Shown: positions 52,440 through 61,034 of the stretch, piece after piece
How positions within the stretch are numbered: position 1 is the stretch's first letter
Layout: the number at the start of each line of letters is the position of its first letter
Notes under the pieces: model-generated
What the model saw: the letters and a program-made list of their open reading frames with translations, nothing else
What the model was told of the DNA's origin: nothing
The model's database searches: none
Position numbers and translations under genes: made by a program
DNA from: Tolumonas osonensis
Lineage (GTDB): Bacteria > Pseudomonadota > Gammaproteobacteria > Enterobacterales > Aeromonadaceae
Assembly (NCBI RefSeq): GCF_014202415.1
Contig: NZ_JACHGR010000008.1
Span: forward strand, 124,001-188,000
DNA: 64,000 nucleotides
Direction: 5' to 3'

Positions 52440-54335
52440 TCAGGCCGTTTTACGCAGCAGGCCGCGTTTTTTCAGATGAACCAACAAAATGGAAATCGCC
52501 GCCGGAGTCACACCGGAAATGCGCGATGCCTGACCAATGGTCTGTGGCTTGGTGTCGTTCAGCTTGATGCACACCTCTTTCGACAGTCCCGGTACCTCGC
52601 TGTAATCCAGATCCAGCGGCAACAGGGTTTCTTCATGGCGTTGCTGCTTATCGATTTCATCCTGCTGACGTTCGATATAACCGGCGTATTTCACCTGGAT
52701 TTCAATCTGTTCCGCCGCCTGCTGATGCTCGATCCCCGGACCAATGCCCTCGATCGCCATCAGATCCGCGTAATTCACTTCCGGACGGCGCAGCAGATCC
52801 TCCAGGCTGGCCGGACGGCTCAGCGGGGTCTTCAGCAGCTGGTTCAGATTTTCGGTGGCCGGATGTTGTGGCTGGATCCAGCTATCCTTCAGGCGTTGCT
52901 GTTCCTGCGCCATCATTTCCAGCTTGTGATTGAAGAACGCCCAGCGTTCGTCATTCACCAGCCCCAGCTCACGGCCAATCGGTGTCAGACGCAGATCGGC
53001 GTTGTCTTCACGCAGCAGCAGGCGATATTCGGCACGGCTGGTGAACATGCGGTACGGTTCTTTGGTCCCCAGCGTGGAAAGATCGTCCATCAGCACCCCG
53101 ATATAGGCCTGATCACGACGCGGCGCCCAAGGATCCTTGTCCTGCGCCCGCAGCGCGGCGTTGATCCCGGCCAGCATCCCCTGGGCGGCGGCTTCTTCGT
53201 AACCGGTGGTACCGTTGATCTGGCCGGCAAAGAACAGGTTCTGCAGGCACTTGTTTTCCATGTTCGGTTTCAGATCCCGCGGATCGAAAAAATCATATTC
53301 GATCGCATAGCCCGGACGGGCAATATGGGCATTGGCAAACCCTTTCATCGACCGCACGATCTGTACCTGCACATCAAACGGCAGGCTGGTGGAGATGCCG
53401 TTCGGATAGAGTTCATGCGTGGTCAGACCTTCCGGCTCGATGAAGATCTGGTGCGCTTCCTTGTCGGCAAACCGCATGATCTTGTCTTCGATCGACGGAC
53501 AGTAGCGCGGACCGATGCCTTCGATCACACCGGCATACATCGGGCTGCGATCCAGGTTGGCGCGGATCACATCATGGGTTTGCGCATTGGTATGCGTGAT
53601 AAAACAAGGCACCTGCCGCGGATGCTGTTCCGGCTTGCCGAGGTAGGAGAAAACCGGTACCGGATCGTCGCCCGGCTGGATCTGCAACTGGGAGAAATCC
53701 ACGCTCCGCGCGTCGATCCGCGGTGGCGTCCCGGTTTTCAGGCGACCAATGCGCAGCGGCAGTTCACGCATACGCTCCGCCAGCGAGATCGAAGCCGGAT
53801 CACCGGCGCGGCCGCCGCGGTAATGTTCCATGCCAATGTGGATCAGGCCGTTGAGGAAGGTACCGGCAGTCAGTACCACGGTTTTGGACAGAATGCGGAT
53901 CCCGGCCTGAGTCACGACGCCACAGACGCGATCGCCATCCAGGATCAGATCGTCACAGGCCTGCTGGAACAGCTGCAGATTCGGATAGTTTTCCAGAGTA
54001 TGACGGATCGTCTGTTTGTACAGTAAACGATCGGCCTGGGCGCGGGTGGCGCGAACCGCTGGGCCCTTGGATGAGTTCAGAATGCGGAACTGGATCCCGG
54101 CATGATCAATGGCCTGCGCCATGATACCGCCCATCGCATCCACTTCTTTGACTAAATGACCTTTCCCAATCCCTCCGATGGCCGGATTACAAGACATGTG
54201 TCCTAATGTCTCAATGTTGTGGGTCAGCAACAGGGTTTTCATGCCCATACGTGCTGCTGCGGTTGCGGCTTCGGTGCCAGCATGGCCTCCGCCAACCACA
54301 ATCACATCGAATTGATCATGATACTGCATCTGCAA
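52440..54335 (-). CDS. mnmG: tRNA uridine 5-carboxymethylaminomethyl enzyme MnmG (GidA)
   Basis: 631-residue FAD enzyme that, with MnmE, modifies U34 of tRNAs. FAD loop [12 protein letters not shown] at about 13-24, signature [22 protein letters not shown], and the C-terminal helical MnmE-binding domain ([18 protein letters not shown]) are intact. Transcribed away from oriC; its promoter lies at the origin edge. Confidence 0.98.
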   Translation of the reverse strand: MQMQYHDQFDVIVVGGGHAGTEAATAAARMGMKTLLLTHNIETLGHMSCNPAIGGIGKGHLVKEVDAMGGIMAQAIDHAGIQFRILNSSKGPAVRATRAQADRLLYKQTIRHTLENYPNLQLFQQACDDLILDGDRVCGVVTQAGIRILSKTVVLTAGTFLNGLIHIGMEHYRGGRAGDPASISLAERMRELPLRIGRLKTGTPPRIDARSVDFSQLQIQPGDDPVPVFSYLGKPEQHPRQVPCFITHTNAQTHDVIRANLDRSPMYAGVIEGIGPRYCPSIEDKIMRFADKEAHQIFIEPEGLTTHELYPNGISTSLPFDVQVQIVRSMKGFANAHIARPGYAIEYDFFDPRDLKPNMENKCLQNLFFAGQINGTTGYEEAAAQGMLAGINAALRAQDKDPWAPRRDQAYIGVLMDDLSTLGTKEPYRMFTSRAEYRLLLREDNADLRLTPIGRELGLVNDERWAFFNHKLEMMAQEQQRLKDSWIQPQHPATENLNQLLKTPLSRPASLEDLLRRPEVNYADLMAIEGIGPGIEHQQAAEQIEIQVKYAGYIERQQDEIDKQQRHEETLLPLDLDYSEVPGLSKEVCIKLNDTKPQTIGQASRISGVTPAAISILLVHLKKRGLLRKTA

Positions 54336-54447
54336 ACTCCAATTATTGCCATCAAGGATCGTTATTCAGTGGGGCGCATATTCTAGCGGGTTTACGGGAT
54401 CAATAACATCAGAGAACGATCTTAAGAGGAAAAGTGATCGCTTATTA

Positions 54448-54500
54448 GATCTAGGATCTTTTTATGATCTTCTTATTGATCTCTATTATATAGATCCGGG
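54448..54500. other. DNA unwinding element with GATCT 13-mers
   Basis: Three AT-rich 13-mers starting GATCT at 54455, 54466 and 54478 (spacing 11 and 12), with a fourth GATCT at 54448. They resemble the L, M and R 13-mers of E. coli (GATCTNTTNTTTT), though each deviates at several positions. Confidence 0.75.
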
Positions 54501-54505
54501 TCATC

Positions 54506-54514
54506 TGTTAATAA
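54506..54514 (-). other. Degenerate DnaA box at the R1 position
   Basis: TGTTAATAA, two mismatches from TGTGGATAA, placed directly beside the unwinding element where E. coli has its strong R1 box. Confidence 0.45.
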
Positions 54515-54532
54515 CTTAAAAATGATCAGAAT

Positions 54533-54545
54533 GATCAAGGTGTTG
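54533..54545 (+). other. IHF-like site in oriC
   Basis: GATCAAGGTGTTG matches WATCAANNNNTTR at all but the first base and sits between the 13-mers and the first TTATACACA box, as in E. coli. Confidence 0.55.
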
Positions 54546-54611
54546 GGATGGATCCAAACCTGTGATTTTTCCGGGATCCAACGGGGTTGAACATGAGTAT
54601 AACCATCGTTG

Positions 54612-54620
54612 TTATACACA
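54612..54620 (+). other. DnaA box TTATACACA (first)
   Basis: Exact TTATACACA, the R2-type box of E. coli oriC. Confidence 0.85.
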
Positions 54621-54685
54621 GACCCGACTGAGCTATCTGGTTGTTAATAGGATAAAAAGAGCTTGATCAGTGGTTTTACGCATGG

Positions 54686-54694
54686 TTATACACA
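54686..54694 (+). other. DnaA box TTATACACA (second)
   Basis: A second exact TTATACACA 74 bp after the first, same orientation. Confidence 0.85.
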
Positions 54695-54761
54695 GAACTT
54701 TTTTTCATGATCCTTTCTTGTGTGTATCTGACTTTTTATGATGATCGAGTTGTCAGTGTTC

Positions 54762-54770
54762 TGTGGATAA
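54762..54770 (-). other. DnaA box TTATCCACA (perfect consensus)
   Basis: TGTGGATAA on the plus strand, the perfect high-affinity box in reverse orientation near the mioC end. A near-match AGTGGATAA (one mismatch) follows at 54809-54817. Confidence 0.88.
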
Positions 54771-54879
54771 ATCTGTGCAAGGCTTTTCGGGGCACGATCG
54801 TTTCTGGAAGTGGATAAGATCATAAGCGGAAAAAGGGATCACGTCACGTGCTGCGGGTGATCCCGGGCGGAAGTGATGA

Positions 54880-55335
54880 TCAGTTCAGAAGGGGGCTCCA
54901 TTCGGAAAACCAGACATCGGCGGCATCTTCCGGAATATCGTGCTGGGTGACATCGATTTCCAGGCGTTCCCCGATCCGGCAGGCGCCGGTTTGCTCCATG
55001 AGCAGATCCAGCAGACGGCCACCGGCACAGAAGGTGTCATAGTTGCTGTCGCCCAGCGCAACCACGGCGTAGCGGAGATCCGGCAGTTGCAATGAGCGGG
55101 AGGCCAGATCCTGAGTAAACGGCTGCAGGTTATCCGGTACCTGACCGGCACCATGTGTGGAGGTGACGATCAGCCACAGCGTGTCCGGGCCTTTTGCGGC
55201 CAGCAGCTGAGCCAGATCCGGCTGATAATGCAGTGCGGTATGGTGGTGCTGGGTCTGTAGCAATCCGGCCAGATGTTCTGCCACATATTCGGCTGCCCCA
55301 AGGGTGGAGCCGATAATGATATCGATATGCGCCAT
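54880..55335 (-). CDS. mioC: Flavodoxin-like protein MioC
   Basis: 151 residues from ATG at 55335, which has AGGAAA upstream (five extra in-frame residues rejected). FMN-binding GSTLGAAEYVAEHLA, TSTHGAGQVPDN and ALGDSNYDTFC are the flavodoxin signatures. In E. coli it lies next to oriC and is read toward it; the same holds here. A role as electron carrier (for example in biotin synthesis) is reported for E. coli. Confidence 0.94.
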   Translation of the reverse strand: MAHIDIIIGSTLGAAEYVAEHLAGLLQTQHHHTALHYQPDLAQLLAAKGPDTLWLIVTSTHGAGQVPDNLQPFTQDLASRSLQLPDLRYAVVALGDSNYDTFCAGGRLLDLLMEQTGACRIGERLEIDVTQHDIPEDAADVWFSEWSPLLN

Positions 55336-55352
55336 TGTTGTTTCCTGCAAAT

Positions 55353-55380
55353 AAAAAAAGGAGCCATAAAGGCTCCTTTT
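55353..55380 (-). terminator. Terminator of efp
   Basis: AAAAGGAGCC/GGCTCCTTTT stem with a 5-nt loop between efp and mioC; T7 follows on the minus strand. Confidence 0.92.
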
Positions 55381-55403
55381 ATAAAACGATTTCGTGCAGA
55401 AGA

Positions 55404-55967
55404 CTACACGCGACGTTTGAATTCACCGGTACGGGTGTCGATTTCGATCTTGTCACCGATCTTCACGAAGTCAGCAACAGAGATAGTGGCGTCAGTGCCT
55501 TTCAGTTTGGCTGGCTTCATCACTTTGCCTGAAGTATCGCCACGAACTGAAGGTTCGGTGTATTCCACTTCACGAACGATGGTGATTGGCAGTTCCATGG
55601 AGATGGCTTTGCCTTCGTAGAAGGTCACTTCACAGATGTCTTCCATACCGTCGATCAGGTAGTTCAGTACGTCACCCAGGTTTTCTTTCTCGATGTCATA
55701 CTGGTTGTATTCGGTATCCATGAACACATACATCGGGTCAGCGAAGTAAGAGTAGGTACACTCTTTACGTTCCAGCTGGACGGTGTCCAGTTTGTCGTCG
55801 GCTTTGAACACAGTTTCTGCACCTGCGCCGGACAGCAGGTTTTTCATTTTCATTTTAACAACGGCAGAGTTACGGCCGGATTTGTTGAATTCGGTTTTCA
55901 GTACGACCATCGGGTCTTTACCGATCATGATTACGTTACCGACACGGATTTCCTGAGCGATTTTCAT
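55404..55967 (-). CDS. efp: Elongation factor P, arginine type
   Basis: 187 residues, relieves ribosome stalling at polyproline. The tip residue aligned with E. coli Lys34 is R32 ([11 protein letters not shown]), so this is the rhamnosylated class rather than the lysylated one. The EarP gene directly upstream on the same strand agrees. Three-domain length is normal. 34 bp after earP, followed by a terminator. Confidence 0.96.
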   Translation of the reverse strand: MKIAQEIRVGNVIMIGKDPMVVLKTEFNKSGRNSAVVKMKMKNLLSGAGAETVFKADDKLDTVQLERKECTYSYFADPMYVFMDTEYNQYDIEKENLGDVLNYLIDGMEDICEVTFYEGKAISMELPITIVREVEYTEPSVRGDTSGKVMKPAKLKGTDATISVADFVKIGDKIEIDTRTGEFKRRV

Positions 55968-56001
55968 GTGTTCAATTCCTGAATTGAGCTTAGCTGTAAA
56001 T

Positions 56002-57180
56002 TTACGCGCTGCATTTTAGCTGTTTTTCGGCAAATTGCACCAACTGGCTGGCTAAATTTCCACCAGCAAGTGCAGTTTGCGGCCACTGTTGTGCCTGTTT
56101 TTGCCATTCTTGCCAGTGTGCTTGCAGGGTAAACCAGCTTTGTTTCAATTCTGCGCGGTGGGCCTGATTAAAGCTCATGAACAGAGTCCGGACCGCTGCG
56201 GCCAGTTCCGGCGACATGCTCCGGCAGTAGCGCTCGGTGAAAGCCTGCAGTTTTTCCAGATGTGCTTCGTCTTCCTGAGGGTAGATATGCCAGAGAAACG
56301 GGCGGGCGGCCCATTGCGCCCGCAGGAAAGAATCTTCGCCGCGGACGATGTTAAAGTCGCAGCTCCACAGCAGTTGATCGTAACCGGCCTGATCGGTCAT
56401 CGGCAGGATTTCCAGGGTCAGTGCGCCTTGCTGCCAGCATCCACCTGCCTGACAAACCTCGTCGGGTAATACGCCTTGCAGGCTGTTCAGGGCCCGGCCG
56501 GCCGGAACCAGGCACCGGACCGGCACGGCACTGTGCTGCCAGCATTCCAGCAGCGTCGGCAGGACCTCGTTTTCATAAATGAACAGGCTGACAAACAGTT
56601 CGTTGTCCTGCGGTGGCCGCAGTCCCCGGTCTGCGCAGAGCTGTTGCCGGTGCCCGGGTTGCTGCTGCCAGTGATCGCGTGCCGCAAACAGATTGTTTTC
56701 GCACAGCAATCCGCCGCTTTTCTCACTGAAACCGGGGAAAAAAAAGTATTTGGTCAGGTGCTGCTGCCGGGATGACAGGCCATGGCAGCCATCGATCCAG
56801 CTTTCGGCCGTGAGGTATTCCAGATTCAGCCAGACCGGTGGCTTCGCCATGTGTTGCATGGTGTGCTGCACACTGGCCGGCAGCTCGCAGGCAAACGCTT
56901 CGATCACCACGTGGCCAGGCTGCCAGTCAGCCGGAAAAGCGGCATTCCAGTGACCGATCAGCACATTATCGATGTTCTGCATGGCCAGTGCCGGATCAAG
57001 CTGCGGACATAACCGCCGGAAACTGGCCAGATCATCGACCCAGAGGCGGACCGGCAGCCGGTATTCATTGCTTAACTGACGGGCCAGACGCCAGGTCACA
57101 CCGATGTCGCCGTAGTTATCAACCACGGTACAGAAGATATCCCAGTAAGAGGAGGCTGTTTGCGGCATAAGATTCATCAT
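56002..57180 (-). CDS. earP: EF-P arginine rhamnosyltransferase EarP
   Basis: 392-residue GT-B glycosyltransferase (formerly DUF2331) transferring rhamnose from dTDP-rhamnose to the EF-P tip arginine. Family marks: [23 protein letters not shown] at the N-terminus with catalytic aspartates, and the nucleotide-sugar site [29 protein letters not shown]. Paired start codons ATGATG directly follow a weak AGG; the second may be used. It precedes the matching R32 efp. Confidence 0.95.
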   Translation of the reverse strand: MMNLMPQTASSYWDIFCTVVDNYGDIGVTWRLARQLSNEYRLPVRLWVDDLASFRRLCPQLDPALAMQNIDNVLIGHWNAAFPADWQPGHVVIEAFACELPASVQHTMQHMAKPPVWLNLEYLTAESWIDGCHGLSSRQQHLTKYFFFPGFSEKSGGLLCENNLFAARDHWQQQPGHRQQLCADRGLRPPQDNELFVSLFIYENEVLPTLLECWQHSAVPVRCLVPAGRALNSLQGVLPDEVCQAGGCWQQGALTLEILPMTDQAGYDQLLWSCDFNIVRGEDSFLRAQWAARPFLWHIYPQEDEAHLEKLQAFTERYCRSMSPELAAAVRTLFMSFNQAHRAELKQSWFTLQAHWQEWQKQAQQWPQTALAGGNLASQLVQFAEKQLKCSA

Positions 57181-57264
57181 CCTGCAAGATAGTGGCAGGA
57201 TCGTAGCAGAAAATCAGGCAGAATAGCCGCACAGGCGCATTTCGCATTCAATGAAGAGATAACT

Positions 57265-58146
57265 ATGCAAGCTAATCTGATGTTGTTGGTCACGGCGGCT
57301 ATCTGGGGTTTTGCCTTTGTTGCCCAGCGGGTTGCCATGGACCATATGGGGCCGTTTTCCTTTAACGGGGTGCGCTTCCTGCTAGGTGCTATTTCACTGT
57401 TACCGCTGATCTGGCTATTTTCCCGCAAGCGGGCAGTGGCCACGACCTCGGCGGCCAAAACCTCGATCTGGCTGGCCGGTGGCGTCGCCGGCACCATTCT
57501 GTTTGTCGCGGCAGCCTTGCAGCAGGTGGGTCTGCTGTATACCACGGCAGCCAAAGCCGGTTTTATTACCGGTCTGTATATGATCCTAGTGCCGTTTCTG
57601 GGCCTGTTTCTGCGTCATGTGACCGGGCTGAATGCCTGGCTGGGGGCGGGGATTGCGCTGATCGGTCTGTATCTGCTGAGTATCAACGCGGACTTCACCA
57701 TGTCGAAGGGTGATTTTCTGATGTTTATCGGCGCGATTTTCTGGGCCTGCCATATCCTGTGGATCGATTTTATTGGTCGGCGGGTCAATGCGCTGCAGCT
57801 TTCTGCGGTACAGTTCCTGTTCTGTGGCCTGCTGAGTCTGCTGGTGGCGTTCTGGCAGGAGACACCGTCGTTGTCTTCGGTGCTGCTGGCCTGGGAGTCG
57901 GTGTTATTTGCCAGTTTCATCAGTGTCGGCGTGGCTTATACCTTGCAGGTCGTTGCCCAGAAAAAGGCCAATCCAACCCATGCGGCTATTATCATGAGTA
58001 TGGAAGCGGTCTTTGCGGCGGTGGGTGGGGTGGTATTCCTCAGTGAATCGCTGCCGTTACGAGGCTGGATGGGGTGCGCCCTGATGATGAGCGGTATGCT
58101 GTTATCGCAGATCCCGCTGCCGGGGCTGAAAAAAGCCGCCCACTGA
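57265..58146 (+). CDS. EamA/DMT-family transporter
   Basis: 293 residues, ten hydrophobic helices in two EamA repeats (LLVTAAIWGFAFVAQRVAMDHMGPFSFNGVRFLLGA and its second copy ending in GYT...AxxEPVFA-like THAAIIMSMEAVFAAVGGVVFLSE). Inner-membrane metabolite exporter or importer, substrate unknown. Divergent from earP; 26 bp before the AI-2E-family gene. Confidence 0.9.
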   Translation: MQANLMLLVTAAIWGFAFVAQRVAMDHMGPFSFNGVRFLLGAISLLPLIWLFSRKRAVATTSAAKTSIWLAGGVAGTILFVAAALQQVGLLYTTAAKAGFITGLYMILVPFLGLFLRHVTGLNAWLGAGIALIGLYLLSINADFTMSKGDFLMFIGAIFWACHILWIDFIGRRVNALQLSAVQFLFCGLLSLLVAFWQETPSLSSVLLAWESVLFASFISVGVAYTLQVVAQKKANPTHAAIIMSMEAVFAAVGGVVFLSESLPLRGWMGCALMMSGMLLSQIPLPGLKKAAH

Positions 58147-58172
58147 CAGAAATAACACAAGGAGCCGGAATC

Positions 58173-59243
58173 ATGTCTTCCCGTTTGCAGGAATATACGC
58201 AGCCACTGATAGCCTTATTGTTACTGGTGGCGATTGTCTGGGCGGCCTTCATCGTGATTGCGCCGTTTCTGGTGGCCACGCTGTGGGCCATCATTCTGGT
58301 GTCGGCGACCTGGGATCAATTTGCCTGGCTGTCTGCGCGGCTGGGCGGTCGGGATGGGATCGCCGCGGTACTGGTGGTGGCGCTCATGCTGCTGTTTATC
58401 ATCGTGCCGCTCGTGCTCGCTTCGGTGGAGTTTGCCCAGCAGCTGACGGTGCTGGCGCGGGAGCTGCAGCAACAGATAGAGTCGGGTGTCTGGCCGGCAC
58501 TGCCGCAATGGCTGCTGGATTTACCTTATGCCGGCGAGTGGTTGCAGACCGAATGGCTGGGGCTGCAGCAGCAGGATCTGCAGGTGCTGACACAGTTAAA
58601 GGGTCTGGTGACACCGCTGGCCAGAATCATGCTGAGTGTTGCCGGGTCTTTTGGCGCCGGTATGCTGATGCTGCTGATCAGTCTGCTGATCGCCGGGGTG
58701 CTGTATGCACACGGCAATACGGTGCATCGCTGGGTGCTGGCATTCAGCCACAAGGTGGCACCACGGGAAGGGATCCGGCTGCTACATGTCGCGCACACAA
58801 CGATTCGTGGCGTGGTTAATGGCTTTATCGGGGCGGCGATCGCGCAAGGCGCTTTTGCCTGGTTCGGTTATGCGATTGCCGGGGTACCGCATGCGTTGAG
58901 TCTGGGACTGGCGACCTGTCTGGTTTCGGTGATTCCGGGCGGACCGATGCTGCTATCGATTCCGGCGATTGGCTGGCTTTATCAGCAGGGCGCCATTGGC
59001 TGGGCCGGGTTCACGGCGGTATGGATCCTGTTTGCCGTTGGTTCCATTGATAACGTGGTGAAATCACTGGTGATTGGCCGCAGCAGTCCGTTGCCGATCG
59101 TGCTGATTCTGTTTGGTGTGGCCGGTGGCGCTATCGGTTTCGGGTTGCTGGGCGTGTTTCTGGGGCCGATTTTACTGGCGCTGGTTTATGCTTTGCTGAA
59201 AAACTGGGTGAATGCCGATCAATCTGAAACGACCGCCTCATGA
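58173..59243 (+). CDS. AI-2E/YdiK-family membrane protein
   Basis: 356 residues from ATG at 58173 with AAGGAG upstream; the open frame overlapping the previous gene is rejected. Helices at the N-terminus, a long soluble segment, then C-terminal helices (GFIGAAIAQGAFAWFGYAIAGVP, LVSVIPGGPML, IDNVVKSLVIGRSSPLP), the PF01594 signature. Roles in the family range from autoinducer export to Na+/H+ exchange; not assignable here. It ends with no gap to the convergent LysR gene. Confidence 0.9.
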   Translation: MSSRLQEYTQPLIALLLLVAIVWAAFIVIAPFLVATLWAIILVSATWDQFAWLSARLGGRDGIAAVLVVALMLLFIIVPLVLASVEFAQQLTVLARELQQQIESGVWPALPQWLLDLPYAGEWLQTEWLGLQQQDLQVLTQLKGLVTPLARIMLSVAGSFGAGMLMLLISLLIAGVLYAHGNTVHRWVLAFSHKVAPREGIRLLHVAHTTIRGVVNGFIGAAIAQGAFAWFGYAIAGVPHALSLGLATCLVSVIPGGPMLLSIPAIGWLYQQGAIGWAGFTAVWILFAVGSIDNVVKSLVIGRSSPLPIVLILFGVAGGAIGFGLLGVFLGPILLALVYALLKNWVNADQSETTAS

Positions 59244-60155
59244 TCACCGGGCCGGGATCTGCCAGTCGGTGCCGGCCAGCTTTTCCGCCAGATAATCAAT
59301 CAGCGTTTTTACTTTCAGCGACAGGTGTTTGCGTGACGGGTAGACCGCATGGATGCCGAAAGCGGGGCCGTGCCAGCCCCGGAGTATGGGTCGAAGTTTG
59401 CCTTCTTTCAGCTCGGAGACGATTTCAAACACCGGCAGCAGGGAAATGCCCTGACTGGCCAGGGTCAGAGCCCGGATCGTATCGCCGTTATTGGTGTGAA
59501 TGCGCGGCTTCAGACTGACGCTGCATTTTTCGCCATCGGCCGACTGGAAGTGCCAGATATCGCCGGTAGGCAGATAGGAAAACGCAATGGTCTGATGCTG
59601 CACCAGTTCATCCGGTGTCGCCGGACAGCCGTGTTTTTCCAGATAAGCGTCGGTTGCGCACAGCAGCGGATAACTGTCGGCGAGACGCCGCGACACCAGT
59701 GTGGAGTCGGCCAGATTGCCGATACGGATAGCCAGATCAAAACCTTCTTCCAGTAAATCAATCCGGCGATCGGTCAGCTCGATATCCAGCGTCACGGCCG
59801 GATTGCGCTCCATGAATTCGGCCCATAAGGGCGCCAGATAACGGGTACCAAAGGAGAGTGGGGCATTGATACGGATATGACCGATCAACCGGCTGTTATG
59901 TGCACCGATTGCACTGTCGGCATCGTCGAGATCGGCTAAAATTTGTCTGGTGCGCTGATAATAATCCCGGCCGGCTTCAGTCAGCGCGATGCGCCGGGTC
60001 GAACGCTGCAGCAGGCGGACACCCAGATAGGTTTCCAGCTCCTGGATATAGCGTGATACAGCGGCTTTTGAGCTGTGCAGACGTTGCGCTGCCGCAACAA
60101 AACTACCACTTTCCACTACAGCGATCAGGGCATGCAGGCTACGCAGTCGATCCAT
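59244..60155 (-). CDS. LysR-family transcriptional regulator (CrgA/DmlR-like)
   Basis: 303 residues. HTH SFVAAAQRLHSSKAAVSRYIQELETYLGVRLLQRSTRRIALTEAG at the N-terminus, then an effector domain with the DIAIRIGNL-type segment (FDLAIRIGNLADSTLVSRRL) of the AaeR/DmlR subgroup. Target unknown. Its stop abuts the AI-2E stop. The neighbour on the other side is a divergent periplasmic CusF-like gene 170 bp away. Confidence 0.9.
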   Translation of the reverse strand: MDRLRSLHALIAVVESGSFVAAAQRLHSSKAAVSRYIQELETYLGVRLLQRSTRRIALTEAGRDYYQRTRQILADLDDADSAIGAHNSRLIGHIRINAPLSFGTRYLAPLWAEFMERNPAVTLDIELTDRRIDLLEEGFDLAIRIGNLADSTLVSRRLADSYPLLCATDAYLEKHGCPATPDELVQHQTIAFSYLPTGDIWHFQSADGEKCSVSLKPRIHTNNGDTIRALTLASQGISLLPVFEIVSELKEGKLRPILRGWHGPAFGIHAVYPSRKHLSLKVKTLIDYLAEKLAGTDWQIPAR

Positions 60156-60325
60156 GGATTGTTCCGGTTTCTGAAACAGTTAATTTTTATAAAAGCTATT
60201 TATCTGCGTCCGCTCAACGAATAAAGTGAGCTCATGCCAACGGAAAATGGTCACATGATTAAGAAGATCGTGCTGTGAGGGATCTCACAATGAATAACCA
60301 AAACTGATTTCCGGAGTTCCGAATT

Positions 60326-60637
60326 ATGAAAAAGTCATTATCACGTATTACCGCCGTTGCTCTGTTCTCTCTGTTTGCGGCGACGGCAGCACAAGCAGCT
60401 GTCGAGACCTACCGTGCGCATGGTACCGTGCAACAGGTTGATGCGGCCAATGGTAAAGTCGTCCTGGCACAGGATGCGGTCACTGAACTGGGCTGGCCGG
60501 TCCGTACCATGACTTACAAGGTGCATGGCGACAAGACGCTGCAGGGTATCTCGGCTGGCCAGACCGTCGATGTGACCTTCACTACGACCTCACCTTATCA
60601 GGCTGCCATTCAATTCATTACCCCTGTTTCACAGTAA
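60326..60637 (+). CDS. Periplasmic CusF-fold protein with incomplete copper site
   Basis: 103 residues: signal peptide to about residue 24 (AAQA), then a CusF-type OB barrel (GTVQQVDAANGKVVLAQDAV, LGWPVRTMTYKV, GISAGQTVDVTF). CusF copper ligands are H36, W44, M47 and M49. Here the Trp and last Met are kept, but the His is Gln (AQDAV for sHepI) and the first Met is Arg (WPVRTM for WPxMTM). Copper binding as in CusF is therefore doubtful. GGAG nine bases before ATG; single gene with no cusCBA nearby. Confidence 0.82.
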   Translation: MKKSLSRITAVALFSLFAATAAQAAVETYRAHGTVQQVDAANGKVVLAQDAVTELGWPVRTMTYKVHGDKTLQGISAGQTVDVTFTTTSPYQAAIQFITPVSQ

Positions 60638-60720
60638 CCGGGTTGTCTGCGGCGGGTCCTGTTACCGGCCGCAGCAATGATGGTATGCTTTTACGCTGAC
60701 GTCATTGCCGGATCTGCCCC

Positions 60721-60939
60721 ATGTTTACGCAACAACACCTGCTCCAGCTGGCCCGTACGCCGATGCCTTTCGGTAAATATCAAGGGCGGATGCTGATCGA
60801 TCTTCCCGAAGAGTATCTGCTCTGGTTTGCCAAAAAGGGGTTTCCGCAGGGGGCGCTGGGGGAACTGATGGCGCTCTGTCTCGAGCTGAAGATAGAAGGG
60901 TTGGATAAGCTGATCAAACCGCTCAAACATCCGCAGTGA
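60721..60939 (+). CDS. DUF3820 family protein
   Basis: 72 residues with the family motif MPFGKYQGRMLIDLPEEYLLWFAKKGFPQGALGELM, found in many proteobacteria; function not established (some homologues are labelled quorum-sensing-regulated factors). Cytoplasmic, no export signal. Followed by a bidirectional terminator. Confidence 0.88.
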   Translation: MFTQQHLLQLARTPMPFGKYQGRMLIDLPEEYLLWFAKKGFPQGALGELMALCLELKIEGLDKLIKPLKHPQ

Positions 60940-60979
60940 AACCGGATCTACCGGTTATCCTTTCCGGTCATTACACATG

Positions 60980-61013
60980 AAAAAGAGAAAGACTGTACGG
61001 GTCTTTCTCTTTT
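60980..61013. terminator. Bidirectional terminator between DUF3820 gene and tkt
   Basis: 13-bp stem AAAAGAGAAAGAC/GTCTTTCTCTTTT with a 7-nt loop between convergent genes, A and T rich ends on both sides. Confidence 0.88.
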
Positions 61014-61034
61014 TAGTTATGTCTGCTTTTTTTG

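Larger units (their letters stand above)
54357..54882. other. oriC: Chromosomal replication origin oriC
   Basis: The gap between mnmG and mioC holds about 21 GATC sites in roughly 525 bp (two expected by chance), a run of AT-rich 13-mers at the mnmG side, an IHF-like site and several DnaA boxes. Order (13-mers, IHF, TTATACACA boxes, TGTGGATAA box, mioC) is that of enteric oriC. GATC clustering implies SeqA/Dam control. Confidence 0.93.

Noticed and set aside
52476-54026. 516-codon open frame on the plus strand
   Set aside because: Antisense to mnmG; shadow of a long conserved gene.
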